Assembly: GCF_016793225.1 (NCBI RefSeq) | Contig: NZ_JAEUMN010000071.1 | Location: 1 to 64,000 of the forward strand | Reading direction: 5' to 3' | DNA: 64,000 bases | Origin: Phenylobacterium sp. | GTDB taxonomy: Bacteria > Pseudomonadota > Alphaproteobacteria > Caulobacterales > Caulobacteraceae | Part shown: positions 54,808 through 63,313 of the stretch, piece by piece | How the letters are laid out: every line of letters begins with the position of its first letter | How positions within the stretch are numbered: position 1 is the first letter of the stretch | Position numbers and translations under genes: made by a program | The notes under the pieces: generated by a model | What the model was told of the DNA's origin: nothing | The model's input: the letters and a program-made list of their open reading frames with translations, nothing else | Databases searched by the model: none

Positions 54808-55173
54808 TCAGGCGGCGGCCTGAGCGCCGCCCGCGAGGCCCTGCATGATCAGGCGGTTGATCTCGATCAGGGGCTCGAACTCCTCCTGGCCGCGGATGAC
54901 CAGGCTGGTGTGCTTGCCCACCCAGATGCTGAGCGAGACGATCGAGGCGCGCAGGGGCGCGGGCAGCGCGTTGTCGCTGCGCTGGCACTCGCCGGCCAGC
55001 GCCGTCCACATGCGCTTGTTCCAGTCGAGCGCGTCCATCCGCTTGCCGAACTCGGAACGGTCCAGCTGGGCGGCGTCCATCAGGGCGCGGGTCACCTGCG
55101 CGAAGAGGCGGTACTCGAGGTCGCGCGGGCTCTCAGCCCGCGTCGCCGCCTGCTGATAAGCCTGAAGGGACAT
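54808..55173 (-). CDS. flaF: Flagellin secretion chaperone/regulator FlaF
   Basis: 121 residues, all helical: [37 protein letters not shown] and [20 protein letters not shown], characteristic of FlaF. In Caulobacter it is needed for flagellin synthesis and export and works opposite FlbT. Its start lies 41 bp inside the end of flbT, so translation is coupled. Confidence 0.93.
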   Translation of the reverse strand: MSLQAYQQAATRAESPRDLEYRLFAQVTRALMDAAQLDRSEFGKRMDALDWNKRMWTALAGECQRSDNALPAPLRASIVSLSIWVGKHTSLVIRGQEEFEPLIEINRLIMQGLAGGAQAAA

Positions 55174-55558
55174 AGCCCAGCCTTTCGTTCTCGTACTCGA
55201 TCAGCTTCCGGCACAGCATCAGCGCCTTGTAGTACTCGCGCTCCATGCAGTGCTTGGAGATATCCACGCAGTCCGCCAGCACGTCCGGATTGGCGATGAC
55301 CCCCATGAACTCGGTCATCCGCTGGACGAACTCGCCGTAGTATTTCTCGGCGTTCCCCTCATCGAGGTACATCATCATCACCGGGAAGTAGATCCGACGC
55401 GCGGGCGTCTGGACGTCCTCCTCCTGCATGATGTCCTTCTCGCGAAGGACCGAGGCCTTGTTCTGCAGCACGAGGACCGCCCGGCGGTCGCCGTTCTGGA
55501 CGACGGCGCCGTTCAGGACGAACCTCTCACCCGGCTTCAGCGATAGTTTGAGCGGCAA
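55133..55558 (-). CDS. flbT: Flagellin translation repressor FlbT
   Basis: 141 residues from TTG 55558, chosen for GAGGAA upstream and the [18 protein letters not shown] start typical of FlbT; an in-frame ATG further upstream would add non-conserved residues. Other motifs: [29 protein letters not shown] and [20 protein letters not shown]. In Caulobacter FlbT acts on flagellin mRNA leaders when the hook is incomplete. Confidence 0.93.
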   Translation of the reverse strand: MPLKLSLKPGERFVLNGAVVQNGDRRAVLVLQNKASVLREKDIMQEEDVQTPARRIYFPVMMMYLDEGNAEKYYGEFVQRMTEFMGVIANPDVLADCVDISKHCMEREYYKALMLCRKLIEYENERLGYVPSGLSAGGDAG

Positions 55559-55719
55559 GTTCGTTCCTCGTCTGCGTTGGCGACCGCGGAGCGCGAATCT
55601 GACGAAAGCCATAATCGCGCGAGGCGCGGCCGAACGCACCCCACGCTTAGCGGGCCACCCGTTAACGGCCGATTGCCGCCGTCTCAGGCGCCGCCGTGTG
55701 CGCCAGGCTTAGCGGCAGG

Positions 55720-55727
55720 TTAACCAT
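55720..55727 (+). promoter_or_regulatory. CtrA-type site TTAACCAT before flmG-like gene
   Basis: TTAACCAT 44 bp upstream of ATG 55771 in the flbT/flmG divergent region. Caulobacter flmG is reported as cell-cycle (CtrA) controlled, which fits. GTTAAC at 55669-55674 is a second possible half site. Confidence 0.45.
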
Positions 55728-55770
55728 AAGGCGGCAGGACAGGAGCATCCCGCCTCGAGGAGTCGCGAGA

Positions 55771-57555
55771 ATGGCCAAGACGGCGCTCGACAGCGCTTCC
55801 TATCCTGACGGCGCGCAGCTCGGCGCCCAACCCAGCGTCCCCGAGTCCATGGCCGAGATGGGCGAAGCGGGGGGCAAGGACTCCCTCGCCCGGCTGAACA
55901 GCGCCGTCGGCGAACTGAGGGCGGTCGCGGCCGCGCCGGTGCTGCGCCGCGCGATCGACTTCCTGAACCGGGAGGACTTCGTCAACGGCGGCAAATGGGC
56001 CGTGAAGGCGCTGGAGATCGACGAGCGCAACGGCGTCGGCTGGTACCTCCTCGCCATCGCGCGCGAGCGCGCCGGCGATTTCGGCAATTCGGTGCGCGCC
56101 TACGAGGCCGCCCTGGCCCTGCTGCCCGAGCACGCCGAGGTGGCCAACGACCTCGGCCGGCTGGCCTTCCGGATGGGCATGCACGAGCAGGCCGAGAAGC
56201 TGTTCCGCCACTACATCGACCACGCGCCCGAGCGCGCGGACGGCGTGAACAACCTGGCCAGCGTCATGCGCGAGCAGGGCCGCACCGAGGAGACGATCGA
56301 GCTCCTGCGCGCCGCCATCCAGCGCCATCCCGAGTCGGCCATGCTCTGGAACACCCTGGGCTCGGTGGTGATGGACCAGGGCGACCTGCACAACGCCGCC
56401 ACCTTCTTCGGCGAGGCGGTGCGGCTGAACCCCAAGTTCGGCAAGGCGCGCTACAACCTCAGCCAGGTGAAGCACGGCCTGGGCGACAACGAGGGCGCCA
56501 TGGCCGACTGCGACGCGGCCCTGCGGCGCACCAACACCGCCGAGGACAAGCAGATGATGGGCCTGGCGCGCGCCACCTATCAGCTTTGCCTCGGCCGGAT
56601 CGGTTCGGGCTGGGACGACTACGAGGCCCGGCTCTCGGCGCAGTTCGCCGGGGTCACGCACTTCGCCATCGAGCGGCCCCGCTGGAAGCCCGGCGGCGAC
56701 CTGCGGGGCAAGCGCTTCCTGGTCTGCACCGAACAGGGCCTGGGCGACGAGGTGATGTTCGCCAACGTCCTGCCCGACGTGCTCGAACAGCTGGGCCCCG
56801 ACGGCAAGCTGATCCTGGCGGTCGAGCGGCGGCTGGTGACGCTGTTCCAGCGCAGCTTCCCCACGGCCGAGGTGAGCCGCCACATCACCAACGTCGTGGC
56901 CGCCTCGGTGGTCCGCCGCGTGCCCGAGATCGACCAGTCGCAGGTGGACCTCTGGACGCCGATCGCGAGCCTCATGCGCCAGTACCGGCGCAGGCTCGAG
57001 GCCTTCCCGCAGCACCAGGGCTACCTGCGCCCCGATCCCGAGCGGATCGCGCACTGGCGCGAGGTCCTGAAGACCGCGCCGGCCGGGCCCAAGGTCGGCC
57101 TCCTCTGGAAGAGCAACATCAGCAAGGGGCGGACGCGGTTCTTCTCGCCCTTCGACCAGTGGCGGCGCGTCCTGGCCACCCCCGGGGCCAGCTTCGTGAA
57201 CCTGCAGTACGGCGACTGCTCCGAGGAACTGGAGCGGGCGAAGCGCGAGTTCGGGGTCACCATCTGGCAGCCGCCCGGCATCGACCTGAAGGAAGACCTG
57301 GACGACGTGGCGGCGCTCTGCTGCGCCATGGACGTCACCATCGGCTTCTCCAACGCCACGCTGAACATCGGCGCCGCCTGCGGGGCTCCGGCCTGGCTGC
57401 TGACGACGCCCGGAATCTGGACCCGGCTCGGAAGCGACGCCTACCCCTGGTACCCGCACGTCCGCACGTTCGCCCCGCCGGCCTTCGGCGAGTGGGACGC
57501 GCTGATGGAGGACGTGGCGGGCGCCCTCTCGGAATTCGTCGCCGAGCGGACCTAG
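55771..57555 (+). CDS. flmG: FlmG/FlbA-type flagellin O-glycosyltransferase (TPR + GT-B)
   Basis: 594 residues; CGAGGAG precedes ATG 55771. N-terminal TPRs (about residues 40-270: WYLLAIARERAGDFGNSVRAYE, EQAEKLFRHYIDHAPE, AMLWNTLGSVVMDQGDLHNA). The C-terminal glycosyltransferase-like domain has GKRFLVCTEQGLGDEVMFAN, KVGLLWKSNISKGRTRFFS and TIGFSNATLNIGAACGAPAW. This plan matches Caulobacter FlmG, whose TPR part binds flagellin and whose catalytic part adds pseudaminic acid. It is divergent from flbT, with a CtrA-type site upstream. Confidence 0.82.
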   Translation: MAKTALDSASYPDGAQLGAQPSVPESMAEMGEAGGKDSLARLNSAVGELRAVAAAPVLRRAIDFLNREDFVNGGKWAVKALEIDERNGVGWYLLAIARERAGDFGNSVRAYEAALALLPEHAEVANDLGRLAFRMGMHEQAEKLFRHYIDHAPERADGVNNLASVMREQGRTEETIELLRAAIQRHPESAMLWNTLGSVVMDQGDLHNAATFFGEAVRLNPKFGKARYNLSQVKHGLGDNEGAMADCDAALRRTNTAEDKQMMGLARATYQLCLGRIGSGWDDYEARLSAQFAGVTHFAIERPRWKPGGDLRGKRFLVCTEQGLGDEVMFANVLPDVLEQLGPDGKLILAVERRLVTLFQRSFPTAEVSRHITNVVAASVVRRVPEIDQSQVDLWTPIASLMRQYRRRLEAFPQHQGYLRPDPERIAHWREVLKTAPAGPKVGLLWKSNISKGRTRFFSPFDQWRRVLATPGASFVNLQYGDCSEELERAKREFGVTIWQPPGIDLKEDLDDVAALCCAMDVTIGFSNATLNIGAACGAPAWLLTTPGIWTRLGSDAYPWYPHVRTFAPPAFGEWDALMEDVAGALSEFVAERT

Positions 57556-57611
57556 CCGCGGAACGGCGGGGACGGCCGGGTGTTCACGCAGCACCCAGCC
57601 AGGAGCTCCCC

Positions 57612-58142
57612 ATGCCCGGAACCGACTTCGAGAACGACGCCGACGGCTACGATCCGCAGGACCAGTCCGAGGCGTTCGACGAGACCAACTTCACCGACGG
57701 CGGCGACGTGGGCGAAGGCCGCAGCTACGCCGAGGCGGCCGAGCGCAGGACCTTCGAGGACCTGCCCGAGGTGGAGGACCTGACCGTGGCCGACGGCGAC
57801 GAGGACGACGACGAGGCGCTGGCCCTCGACGCCGACGAGTTCGACCCCGACGCCATCGACGACGGCGACCTCGAGGAGGACGACGAGCTCGACTACAGGG
57901 CCGCGACCGCCGAGCGCGAGGACGACATCGACGGGCTGGGCCCCGAGGACGGCTTCGACGAAGACCGGATCGCACGATCCGACATCGACGGCCTCTCCGA
58001 GGTCCGGGACGCCGGCGAGGCCGAGGGCGGCGAGGACGACTTCACCGACCTGCAGGCGCGCAACCTCGACGACGAGGACCTGAAGGAACTGGGCTATTCC
58101 GAGGACCGGGACGGCCAAACGGTGGCCAAGCCGGACCGGTGA
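57612..58142 (+). CDS. Extremely acidic hypothetical protein
   Basis: 176 residues, roughly 40% Asp+Glu, almost no hydrophobic core: EDDDEALALDADEFDPDAID, DGDLEEDDELDY. The only ordered-looking motif is the C-terminal LQARNLDDEDLKELGYSEDR. GGAG precedes ATG 57612. Probably intrinsically disordered. It may be in an operon with the flmG-like gene (56-bp gap). Confidence 0.7.
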   Translation: MPGTDFENDADGYDPQDQSEAFDETNFTDGGDVGEGRSYAEAAERRTFEDLPEVEDLTVADGDEDDDEALALDADEFDPDAIDDGDLEEDDELDYRAATAEREDDIDGLGPEDGFDEDRIARSDIDGLSEVRDAGEAEGGEDDFTDLQARNLDDEDLKELGYSEDRDGQTVAKPDR

Positions 58143-58169
58143 CGGCGGCGGCGACGCCGCGCCCCCAGG

Positions 58170-58592
58170 TCAGCCTCGCCGATACCGGCCCAGGCCCTGG
58201 CCGCCGCCGATGCGGCGGAAGCCGGCGCGCTCGAAGAGGCGGCGGCTGGCGGCGTTCTCGTCCTTGATCTCGGCGAAGACCGCGCCGGCCACCGACTCCA
58301 GCGCCTGCCCCAGCAGCGCCATGCTCAGCCCCTGGCCCCGGAACGCCGGATTCAGGTTGATGGAGACCTCGGTCTCGTCACGGTGGTCGAACCGCACCAT
58401 CCCGACCTTCCCGTCGTCGGTCTCGCCGATCAGCAGGGTGATCGAGGGGTTCAGCAGCGCGCCCCGGAACCAGGCGGTGTGCGCGGCCAGGTCGACCTCG
58501 TCCGAGGTGCGCGACATCGCCCGCGTCACCGGATCGTTGCGCCAGCGCCAGAGGTCGACGCAGTCCGCCTCCGTGGCCCGCCGCAGCCTCAT
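58170..58592 (-). CDS. GNAT acetyltransferase, PseH/FlmH-like
   Basis: 140 residues: LRRATEADCVDLWRWRNDP start, LLIGETDDGKVGMVRFDHRDE, SINLNPAFRGQGLSMALLGQ (acetyl-CoA binding) and ASRRLFERAGFRRIGG. The PseH-like WRND...R pattern fits N-acetylation of the UDP-sugar in pseudaminic acid synthesis, consistent with the adjacent flagellin glycosylation genes. Its start overlaps the stop of the upstream cytidylyltransferase (ATGA). Confidence 0.8.
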   Translation of the reverse strand: MRLRRATEADCVDLWRWRNDPVTRAMSRTSDEVDLAAHTAWFRGALLNPSITLLIGETDDGKVGMVRFDHRDETEVSINLNPAFRGQGLSMALLGQALESVAGAVFAEIKDENAASRRLFERAGFRRIGGGQGLGRYRRG

Positions 58593-59287
58593 GGCGGGAT
58601 CGGCGCGCTGTTCTCGGCCAGCGCCACGACGTCGTCGCTGCTGAACGCCGGGTTGGACGGATAGAGCCGCTCGTAGACGCGCCGCACGAACGCCAGGTCC
58701 TCGGGCAGGTCGACCGTCCAGCGCAGATGGGCCAGCGACGGCGACCGGGTCAGGGACGCCAGCCGGAACCGCTCGGGATGGCGGTAGATGAAGGGCGTCA
58801 CGTGCTCGCGCTCGTAGGCGTCGCGGGCCTCCCGCCCGGCCGCCAGCAGCACGTCGCGGCGCATCACCTCGGCGTCCAGCCCGTGCTGGAAGGTGCGGTC
58901 CGGGGTGACGTTGTTCGCATAGTCCGCGCCCTCGGCTTCGAAACGCTGCACCAGGGCGTCGATCACCCCGGGGTCCGCAAGCGGGCAGTCGGCGGTCAGG
59001 CGCAGGACCGTGCCAGCCTCGGGCCTGCCCTCCAGCAGCGCGCAGAAGCGGCCGAGCACGTCGTGCAGGTCGCCCCGGAAGACGGAGACCCCGGCGCCCT
59101 CCCCCCAGGCCGCGAGCGGATCGTCGCTGGGGTCGAGGCTGGTGGCCACCACCAGGTCGTCGAGACGCCGGCTGCGGCGCAGGCGCTCGATCTGCCGGGC
59201 GATCATGGGCTGGCCCAGCACCGGCGCCAGGACCTTGCCGGGCAGCCGGGTGGAGGACATGCGCGCCTGCAGGATCGCCAGGTTCAC
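58589..59287 (-). CDS. SpsF-type cytidylyltransferase (probable CMP-sugar synthetase)
   Basis: 232 residues from GTG 59287: NLAILQARMSSTRLPGKVL (nucleotide-binding loop), DDLVVATSLDPSDDPLA, LRLTADCPLADPGVID (metal-binding Asp residues) and HVTPFIY. SpsF-type proteins activate sugar acids; next to the PseH-like acetyltransferase it could make CMP-pseudaminic acid (FlmC role). The frame extends upstream but without family sequence. Confidence 0.82.
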   Translation of the reverse strand: MNLAILQARMSSTRLPGKVLAPVLGQPMIARQIERLRRSRRLDDLVVATSLDPSDDPLAAWGEGAGVSVFRGDLHDVLGRFCALLEGRPEAGTVLRLTADCPLADPGVIDALVQRFEAEGADYANNVTPDRTFQHGLDAEVMRRDVLLAAGREARDAYEREHVTPFIYRHPERFRLASLTRSPSLAHLRWTVDLPEDLAFVRRVYERLYPSNPAFSSDDVVALAENSAPIPP

Positions 59288-59460
59288 CGATGGGCCTCGC
59301 CGCGAATCGAACGCCAGTGTGGCGCCATGCGCCGGCGCCGTCGCGAGAGGCGCCATCGCCGCAGACGTGCGATGGCGCTTGATCCTTGCGCCCCGACCTA
59401 TAGGCTGCGCCCAGCCAAACAACTGTTCGAATGCGGGCTCGGCTCGCATGGGGAGCCCGA

Positions 59461-60330
59461 ATGAGCCAACGTTTCGAAGGGACCGACAAATACGTCGCCA
59501 CCGAGGATCTCAAGGTGGCGGTCAACGCCGCCATCGCCCTGGAGCGGCCGCTCCTCATCAAGGGCGAGCCCGGCACCGGCAAGACGGTCCTGGCCTATGA
59601 GATCGCCGAAGCCCTCGGGTCCGAGCTGATCACCTGGCACATCAAGTCGACCACCAAGGCGATCCAGGGCCTCTACGAGTACGACGCCGTGACCCGCCTG
59701 CGCGACAGCCAGCTGGGCGACGAGCGCGTGAAGGACGTCAAGAACTACATCAAGAAGGGCAAGCTCTGGGAGGCGTTCGAGGCGCCCAAGCGCCCCGTCC
59801 TGCTGATCGACGAGATCGACAAGGCCGACATCGAAGTCCCGAACGACCTCCTGCAGGAGCTCGATCGGATGGAGTTCTACGTCTACGAGACCAACGAGAC
59901 GATCAAGGCGGCCGTCCGCCCCATCGTGATCATCACGTCCAACAACGAGAAGGAGCTGCCCGACGCGTTCCTGCGCCGCTGCTTCTTCCACTACATCCGC
60001 TTCCCGGACTCCGAGACGATGCAGGAGATCGTTGACGTCCACTATCCGGGCATCAAGAGCAAGCTGGTCGCCGAGGCGCTGCGCATCTTCTACGACATGC
60101 GCAAGGTGCCGGGCCTGAAGAAGAAGCCCTCCACGTCCGAGCTGCTCGACTGGCTGAAGCTGCTGATGGTCGAGGACATCGACGGGGACGCGCTGGCCGA
60201 GAAGGATCCGACCAAGCTGATCCCGCCGCTGCACGGCGCCCTCCTGAAGAACGAGCAGGACGTGCACCTGTTCGAGCGCCTGGCCTTCCTCGCCCGGCGC
60301 GAAGGCGCGGCGCGGCCGGGCCAGCAGTAG
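59461..60330 (+). CDS. MoxR-family AAA+ ATPase
   Basis: 289 residues: Walker A GEPGTGKT (near residue 37-44), Walker B VLLIDEIDKAD, sensor 1 IITSNNEKELPDAFLRRC. MoxR proteins act as chaperones for VWA-domain partners; the usual VWA gene does not follow here (the next gene encodes a lipoprotein), so its partner is elsewhere or beyond recognition. ATG 59461 was chosen; an upstream ATG at 59431 adds ten unlikely residues. Confidence 0.93.
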   Translation: MSQRFEGTDKYVATEDLKVAVNAAIALERPLLIKGEPGTGKTVLAYEIAEALGSELITWHIKSTTKAIQGLYEYDAVTRLRDSQLGDERVKDVKNYIKKGKLWEAFEAPKRPVLLIDEIDKADIEVPNDLLQELDRMEFYVYETNETIKAAVRPIVIITSNNEKELPDAFLRRCFFHYIRFPDSETMQEIVDVHYPGIKSKLVAEALRIFYDMRKVPGLKKKPSTSELLDWLKLLMVEDIDGDALAEKDPTKLIPPLHGALLKNEQDVHLFERLAFLARREGAARPGQQ

Positions 60331-60388
60331 CGGCTGCGCCCGGAGTAACATCCGGGCGTAACTTACCGCGAATTCACTCGCCTTTTCG

Positions 60389-60429
60389 AAGGGCTCCGCT
60401 CAGGTTCCACGCGAACGGACGGAGCCCTT
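60389..60429 (+). promoter_or_regulatory. Terminator-like hairpin that covers the next gene's ribosome-binding site
   Basis: AAGGGCTCCG (60389-60398) pairs perfectly with CGGAGCCCTT (60420-60429), enclosing a small GTTC/GAAC hairpin and followed by TT. The right arm contains GGAG, the apparent ribosome-binding site of ATG 60435. It may terminate the moxR transcript, attenuate the lipoprotein gene, or mask its translation. Confidence 0.5.
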
Positions 60430-60434
60430 TTCGC

Positions 60435-61304
60435 ATGAAGCCGCTGCACCTCTTCGCCGCCTCGGCCCTGGCCCTGACCGCCGCCGCCTGCGGCCCCAAG
60501 ACGCCGCCGGTCCGCGCCGCGCTGGACTGCCCCGCGACCGAGGGCGAACTGACGCGGACGTCCGCGACGCCGGACGGCAAGGCCTGCACCTACGTGGCCG
60601 CCGACGGCGGCGAGGTGACGCTGCAGCTCGTGTCGGTGCGAGGCACCGTGGACGACACGCTCCAGACCTTCGAGACGAACCTCCTCGCCCAGCGAAGCCC
60701 GGCGCCCGCCGAGGGCGGCGATGCGAAGGCCAAGGCCGCGGACGACGCCGGCGCGGCCGCGGCCGGCACGGCCGCCAAGGCGGCCGAGGCCCAGGCCAGT
60801 CTCGACGCCGGCCAGACGGGCGTCCGGATCGAGGCGGGCGCCGACGGCAAGGGCGTGCATGTCAAGGTGGACGGCAACGACGCCAAGGCCGTGAACGTCG
60901 AGACCAAGGACGGCAAGACGGTCGTGACCGAGTCCGGCGACGGGACGACGCGGATCAACCTGCCCGGCATCCACATCGTCGCCAACGAGAACGACGACAG
61001 CGCCAAGGTCGAGGTGGGCCCGATCAAGATCGACGCCGGCGGCGACAGCGCGACGATCCGCATGCGCCGCGATGTCCGCCTGCGTGGCGAGGCGCTCAAC
61101 CCCGACCAGCGGGGGTTCCGGGCCACCTTCATCTACACCGGCAAGGATCTCCCCTCCGGGTATCGCGCCGTCGGCTACGAGGCCGGCGGGCCCAAGCAGG
61201 GGCCGTTCACCATCGCCGTGGTGAAGTCGAAGCTGGACCGCGGCGACGCGGAAGCCGTGTACGACGACGTCAAGAAGCTGGTGCGGCGGAACGGCGGCGT
61301 CTAG
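60435..61304 (+). CDS. Lipoprotein of unknown function
   Basis: 289 residues; lipobox TAAAC (Cys about residue 19). N-terminal region with a Cys pair (LDCPATEGELTR...GKACTYVAADG), an Ala/Lys linker (about 90-120), then beta-like repeats GVRIEAGADGKGVHVKVDG, VETKDGKTVVTESGDGTTRI and a C-terminal domain FRATFIYTGKDLPSGYRAVG. No family recognised; it may be an outer-membrane-facing lipoprotein. Confidence 0.82.
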   Translation: MKPLHLFAASALALTAAACGPKTPPVRAALDCPATEGELTRTSATPDGKACTYVAADGGEVTLQLVSVRGTVDDTLQTFETNLLAQRSPAPAEGGDAKAKAADDAGAAAAGTAAKAAEAQASLDAGQTGVRIEAGADGKGVHVKVDGNDAKAVNVETKDGKTVVTESGDGTTRINLPGIHIVANENDDSAKVEVGPIKIDAGGDSATIRMRRDVRLRGEALNPDQRGFRATFIYTGKDLPSGYRAVGYEAGGPKQGPFTIAVVKSKLDRGDAEAVYDDVKKLVRRNGGV

Positions 61305-61339
61305 CCGCCGTCCCCCCGGGGCGAACAGGGTCCGGGTCG

Positions 61340-61714
61340 TCAGCCCGCCGGCTGCACCTCCACCACCTTGTAGGTGAGCGGCCGGCCGTCCTCGTCGGTC
61401 ACCGTGACGTACTCGCCCACCGCGAACCGGTGCTGGCCCAGGCGGTGGACCGGCTCGTCGTCGGCGGAATCGTCCGCGTCGTAGTCGAAGAACCAGCGCT
61501 GGCCCTTGCGCGCCAGGCGGCCGTCCACCGGATCCTCGTCGGGCGCGAAGCGGCGGACCGTGCAGGCGTCGCGCGCCTTGGCGTAGGCGCCCTCGTCCAG
61601 GTGGCCGTCGGCCGTCAGAGGGGCGGTGAGCGAGTACCCGCGGTGATCGTCGCCCCCGGCGAACTCTGTGCCGGGGTTGCGGGCAAGACGCATCACGATG
61701 CGCGACAGGGACAT
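61340..61714 (-). CDS. Conserved-looking small cytoplasmic protein, function unknown
   Basis: 124 residues: MSLSRIVMRLARNPGTEFAG start, HRGYSLTAPLTADGHLDEGA, RKGQRWFFDYDADDSADDEP and RFAVGEYVTVTDEDGRPLTY, a small beta-rich protein with a conserved-looking KGQRWFFDYD core. No signal peptide. It is 32 bp downstream of the universal stress gene on the same strand. Confidence 0.75.
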   Translation of the reverse strand: MSLSRIVMRLARNPGTEFAGGDDHRGYSLTAPLTADGHLDEGAYAKARDACTVRRFAPDEDPVDGRLARKGQRWFFDYDADDSADDEPVHRLGQHRFAVGEYVTVTDEDGRPLTYKVVEVQPAG

Positions 61715-61746
61715 GTTCGGGCCTCCAGGAAGGTCACTCAGGCAAG

Positions 61747-62559
61747 CTAGTGGGAAAGAAACAGGGACGGACTATCGGAGTTCAGGAGCGTCCGGGTGGT
61801 TCCGCCGAAGATGAACTCCTGCAGGCGCGGGTGACCGAAGGCGCCGGCCACGAGGATGTCCGCGCCCGCCGCCGAAGCCGCCCCGAGGATCGCCGGCGCG
61901 GCGTCCCCGCTGTCGGTCAGCACCTGCACTTCGGCCTCGACGCCCCGCGCGGCGTAGTATCCGCACAGGCGCACGGGATCGAACGTCCGCGAACTCGCCT
62001 TCGGCGCAGCGATGATCACCACCCGGCGCGCCTTCTCGAGCAGCGGCGTCGCCAGGCGCGCGGCGCGCGAGGCTTCCTTGCCGCCGTCCCAGGCCACCGC
62101 GACGGTCCCATCGATCTTGAGCTCGCCCTTGGCGATCACGACGGGCCGCTGTTCGTCGGCCACCATCTGCTGGAACGCCTCGGCGAGCGGGCCGCGGCCG
62201 CGCGACGGATCGGCGGTGAAGACCACCACGTCCGACAGCCGGCTCTCGGCGGAAAGCCCGGCCCAGACCGGCGTCTGCAGGGACACGAAGCGCGTCTTGG
62301 CGTAGCCGGCGCCCTCCGCCGCGCGCCGCGCGTTCGATTCCCCGGCCGCGGTGGCTTCCTTCAGGGACTCCAGCGCGGTCGTCTGGACCCCGCCCAGAAA
62401 CCCCTCGCCCATCCAGGGCATGACGTCGGCCACGTCGGCCGGGGTGTAGACGCAGGCCAGTTCCGCGCCGAACGGCTCGGCGATCCGCCGGCCCGCCGCG
62501 ACGGCGGCCGCGTCCCCCTGCCCTCCCGACAAGGGCGCCATGATGCGAGCCCAGCTCAT
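61747..62559 (-). CDS. Universal stress protein (two UspA-like domains)
   Basis: 270 residues: an N-terminal Usp-like domain (RIMAPLSGGQGDAAAVAAGRR) and a C-terminal Usp domain with VAVAWDGGKEASRAARLA, VVIIAAPKAS and ADILVAGAFGHPRLQEFIFG, whose final Gly-rich segment (FGGTTRTLLNSDSPSLFL) matches the ATP-binding Usp loop. Likely stress tolerance; no specific ligand known. Confidence 0.88.
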   Translation of the reverse strand: MSWARIMAPLSGGQGDAAAVAAGRRIAEPFGAELACVYTPADVADVMPWMGEGFLGGVQTTALESLKEATAAGESNARRAAEGAGYAKTRFVSLQTPVWAGLSAESRLSDVVVFTADPSRGRGPLAEAFQQMVADEQRPVVIAKGELKIDGTVAVAWDGGKEASRAARLATPLLEKARRVVIIAAPKASSRTFDPVRLCGYYAARGVEAEVQVLTDSGDAAPAILGAASAAGADILVAGAFGHPRLQEFIFGGTTRTLLNSDSPSLFLSH

Positions 62560-62668
62560 CGGTGCATCCCTCTCAAGGTTCGGTACTTATCCTAACCCAT
62601 GCCGACCCGATTGATCTTTGTCAGGTCCTGGGCCAGTCCTCAGCCTCGACTGTGAAAGGAATATCCGG

Positions 62669-63313
62669 GTGAGGAAAGGGCTGCGTCGCGGTAAGGCCGA
62701 GCCCAGGGCGTGGCAGCGGATGCTCTCGGGGCGCCGGCTGGACCTGCTCGACCCCTCCCCGCTCGACATCGAGATCGAGGATATCGCCCACGGACTCGCG
62801 CGCGTGGCGCGCTGGAACGGCCAGACCACGGGCGCGCACGCCTTCTCCGTGGCTCAGCACTCGGTCGTGGTCGAGGAGATCGTGGCCCACATCCAGCCCG
62901 ACGTGGAGCCCCGCTGGCGGCTCGCGGCGCTGCTGCATGACGCCTCGGAGTACGTGATCGGCGACATGATCAGTCCGTTCAAGGCCGCCCTCGGCGTGGA
63001 CTACCGGCTCTTCGAGGAGCGTCTCGAGAACGCCATCCACGTCCGGTTCGGCCTGCCGGCCAAGACGCCGCCTGCGGTCAAGAAGCTGATCAAGCAGGCC
63101 GACCGCGCCTGCGCCTTCTTCGAGGCCACCCAGCTCGCCGGCTTCGCGCGGGCGGAGGCGCTCGACTTCTTCGGGGCGCCGCCGGCCGGCTACGACCTGC
63201 ACATCGAACCCCAGGCGCCCGCCGAGGCCCAGGCCCACTACCTGCGCCGCTTCGAGGTGCTCTCCGAGGCGGCCGGCTACCGCAGCCACGACCAGGCGTT
63301 CGACACGGAATGA
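62669..63313 (+). CDS. HD-domain phosphohydrolase (YfbR-like 5'-nucleotidase type)
   Basis: 214 residues from GTG 62669 (AAAGGA upstream). HD residues: SVAQHSVVVEEI (His), LLHDASEYVIGDM (His-Asp), and KQADRACAFFEATQL (Asp). The YfbR group hydrolyses deoxynucleoside monophosphates. Its stop overlaps the next start (ATGA), tying it to the Nudix-like gene, an arrangement I recall for an alphaproteobacterial NAD-regulation locus. Confidence 0.87.
   Translation: MRKGLRRGKAEPRAWQRMLSGRRLDLLDPSPLDIEIEDIAHGLARVARWNGQTTGAHAFSVAQHSVVVEEIVAHIQPDVEPRWRLAALLHDASEYVIGDMISPFKAALGVDYRLFEERLENAIHVRFGLPAKTPPAVKKLIKQADRACAFFEATQLAGFARAEALDFFGAPPAGYDLHIEPQAPAEAQAHYLRRFEVLSEAAGYRSHDQAFDTE

Noticed and set aside
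55720-57594. A 624-codon minus-strand frame over the flmG-like gene
   Set aside because: Antisense to a clear TPR-glycosyltransferase gene; His/Leu-rich shadow composition.
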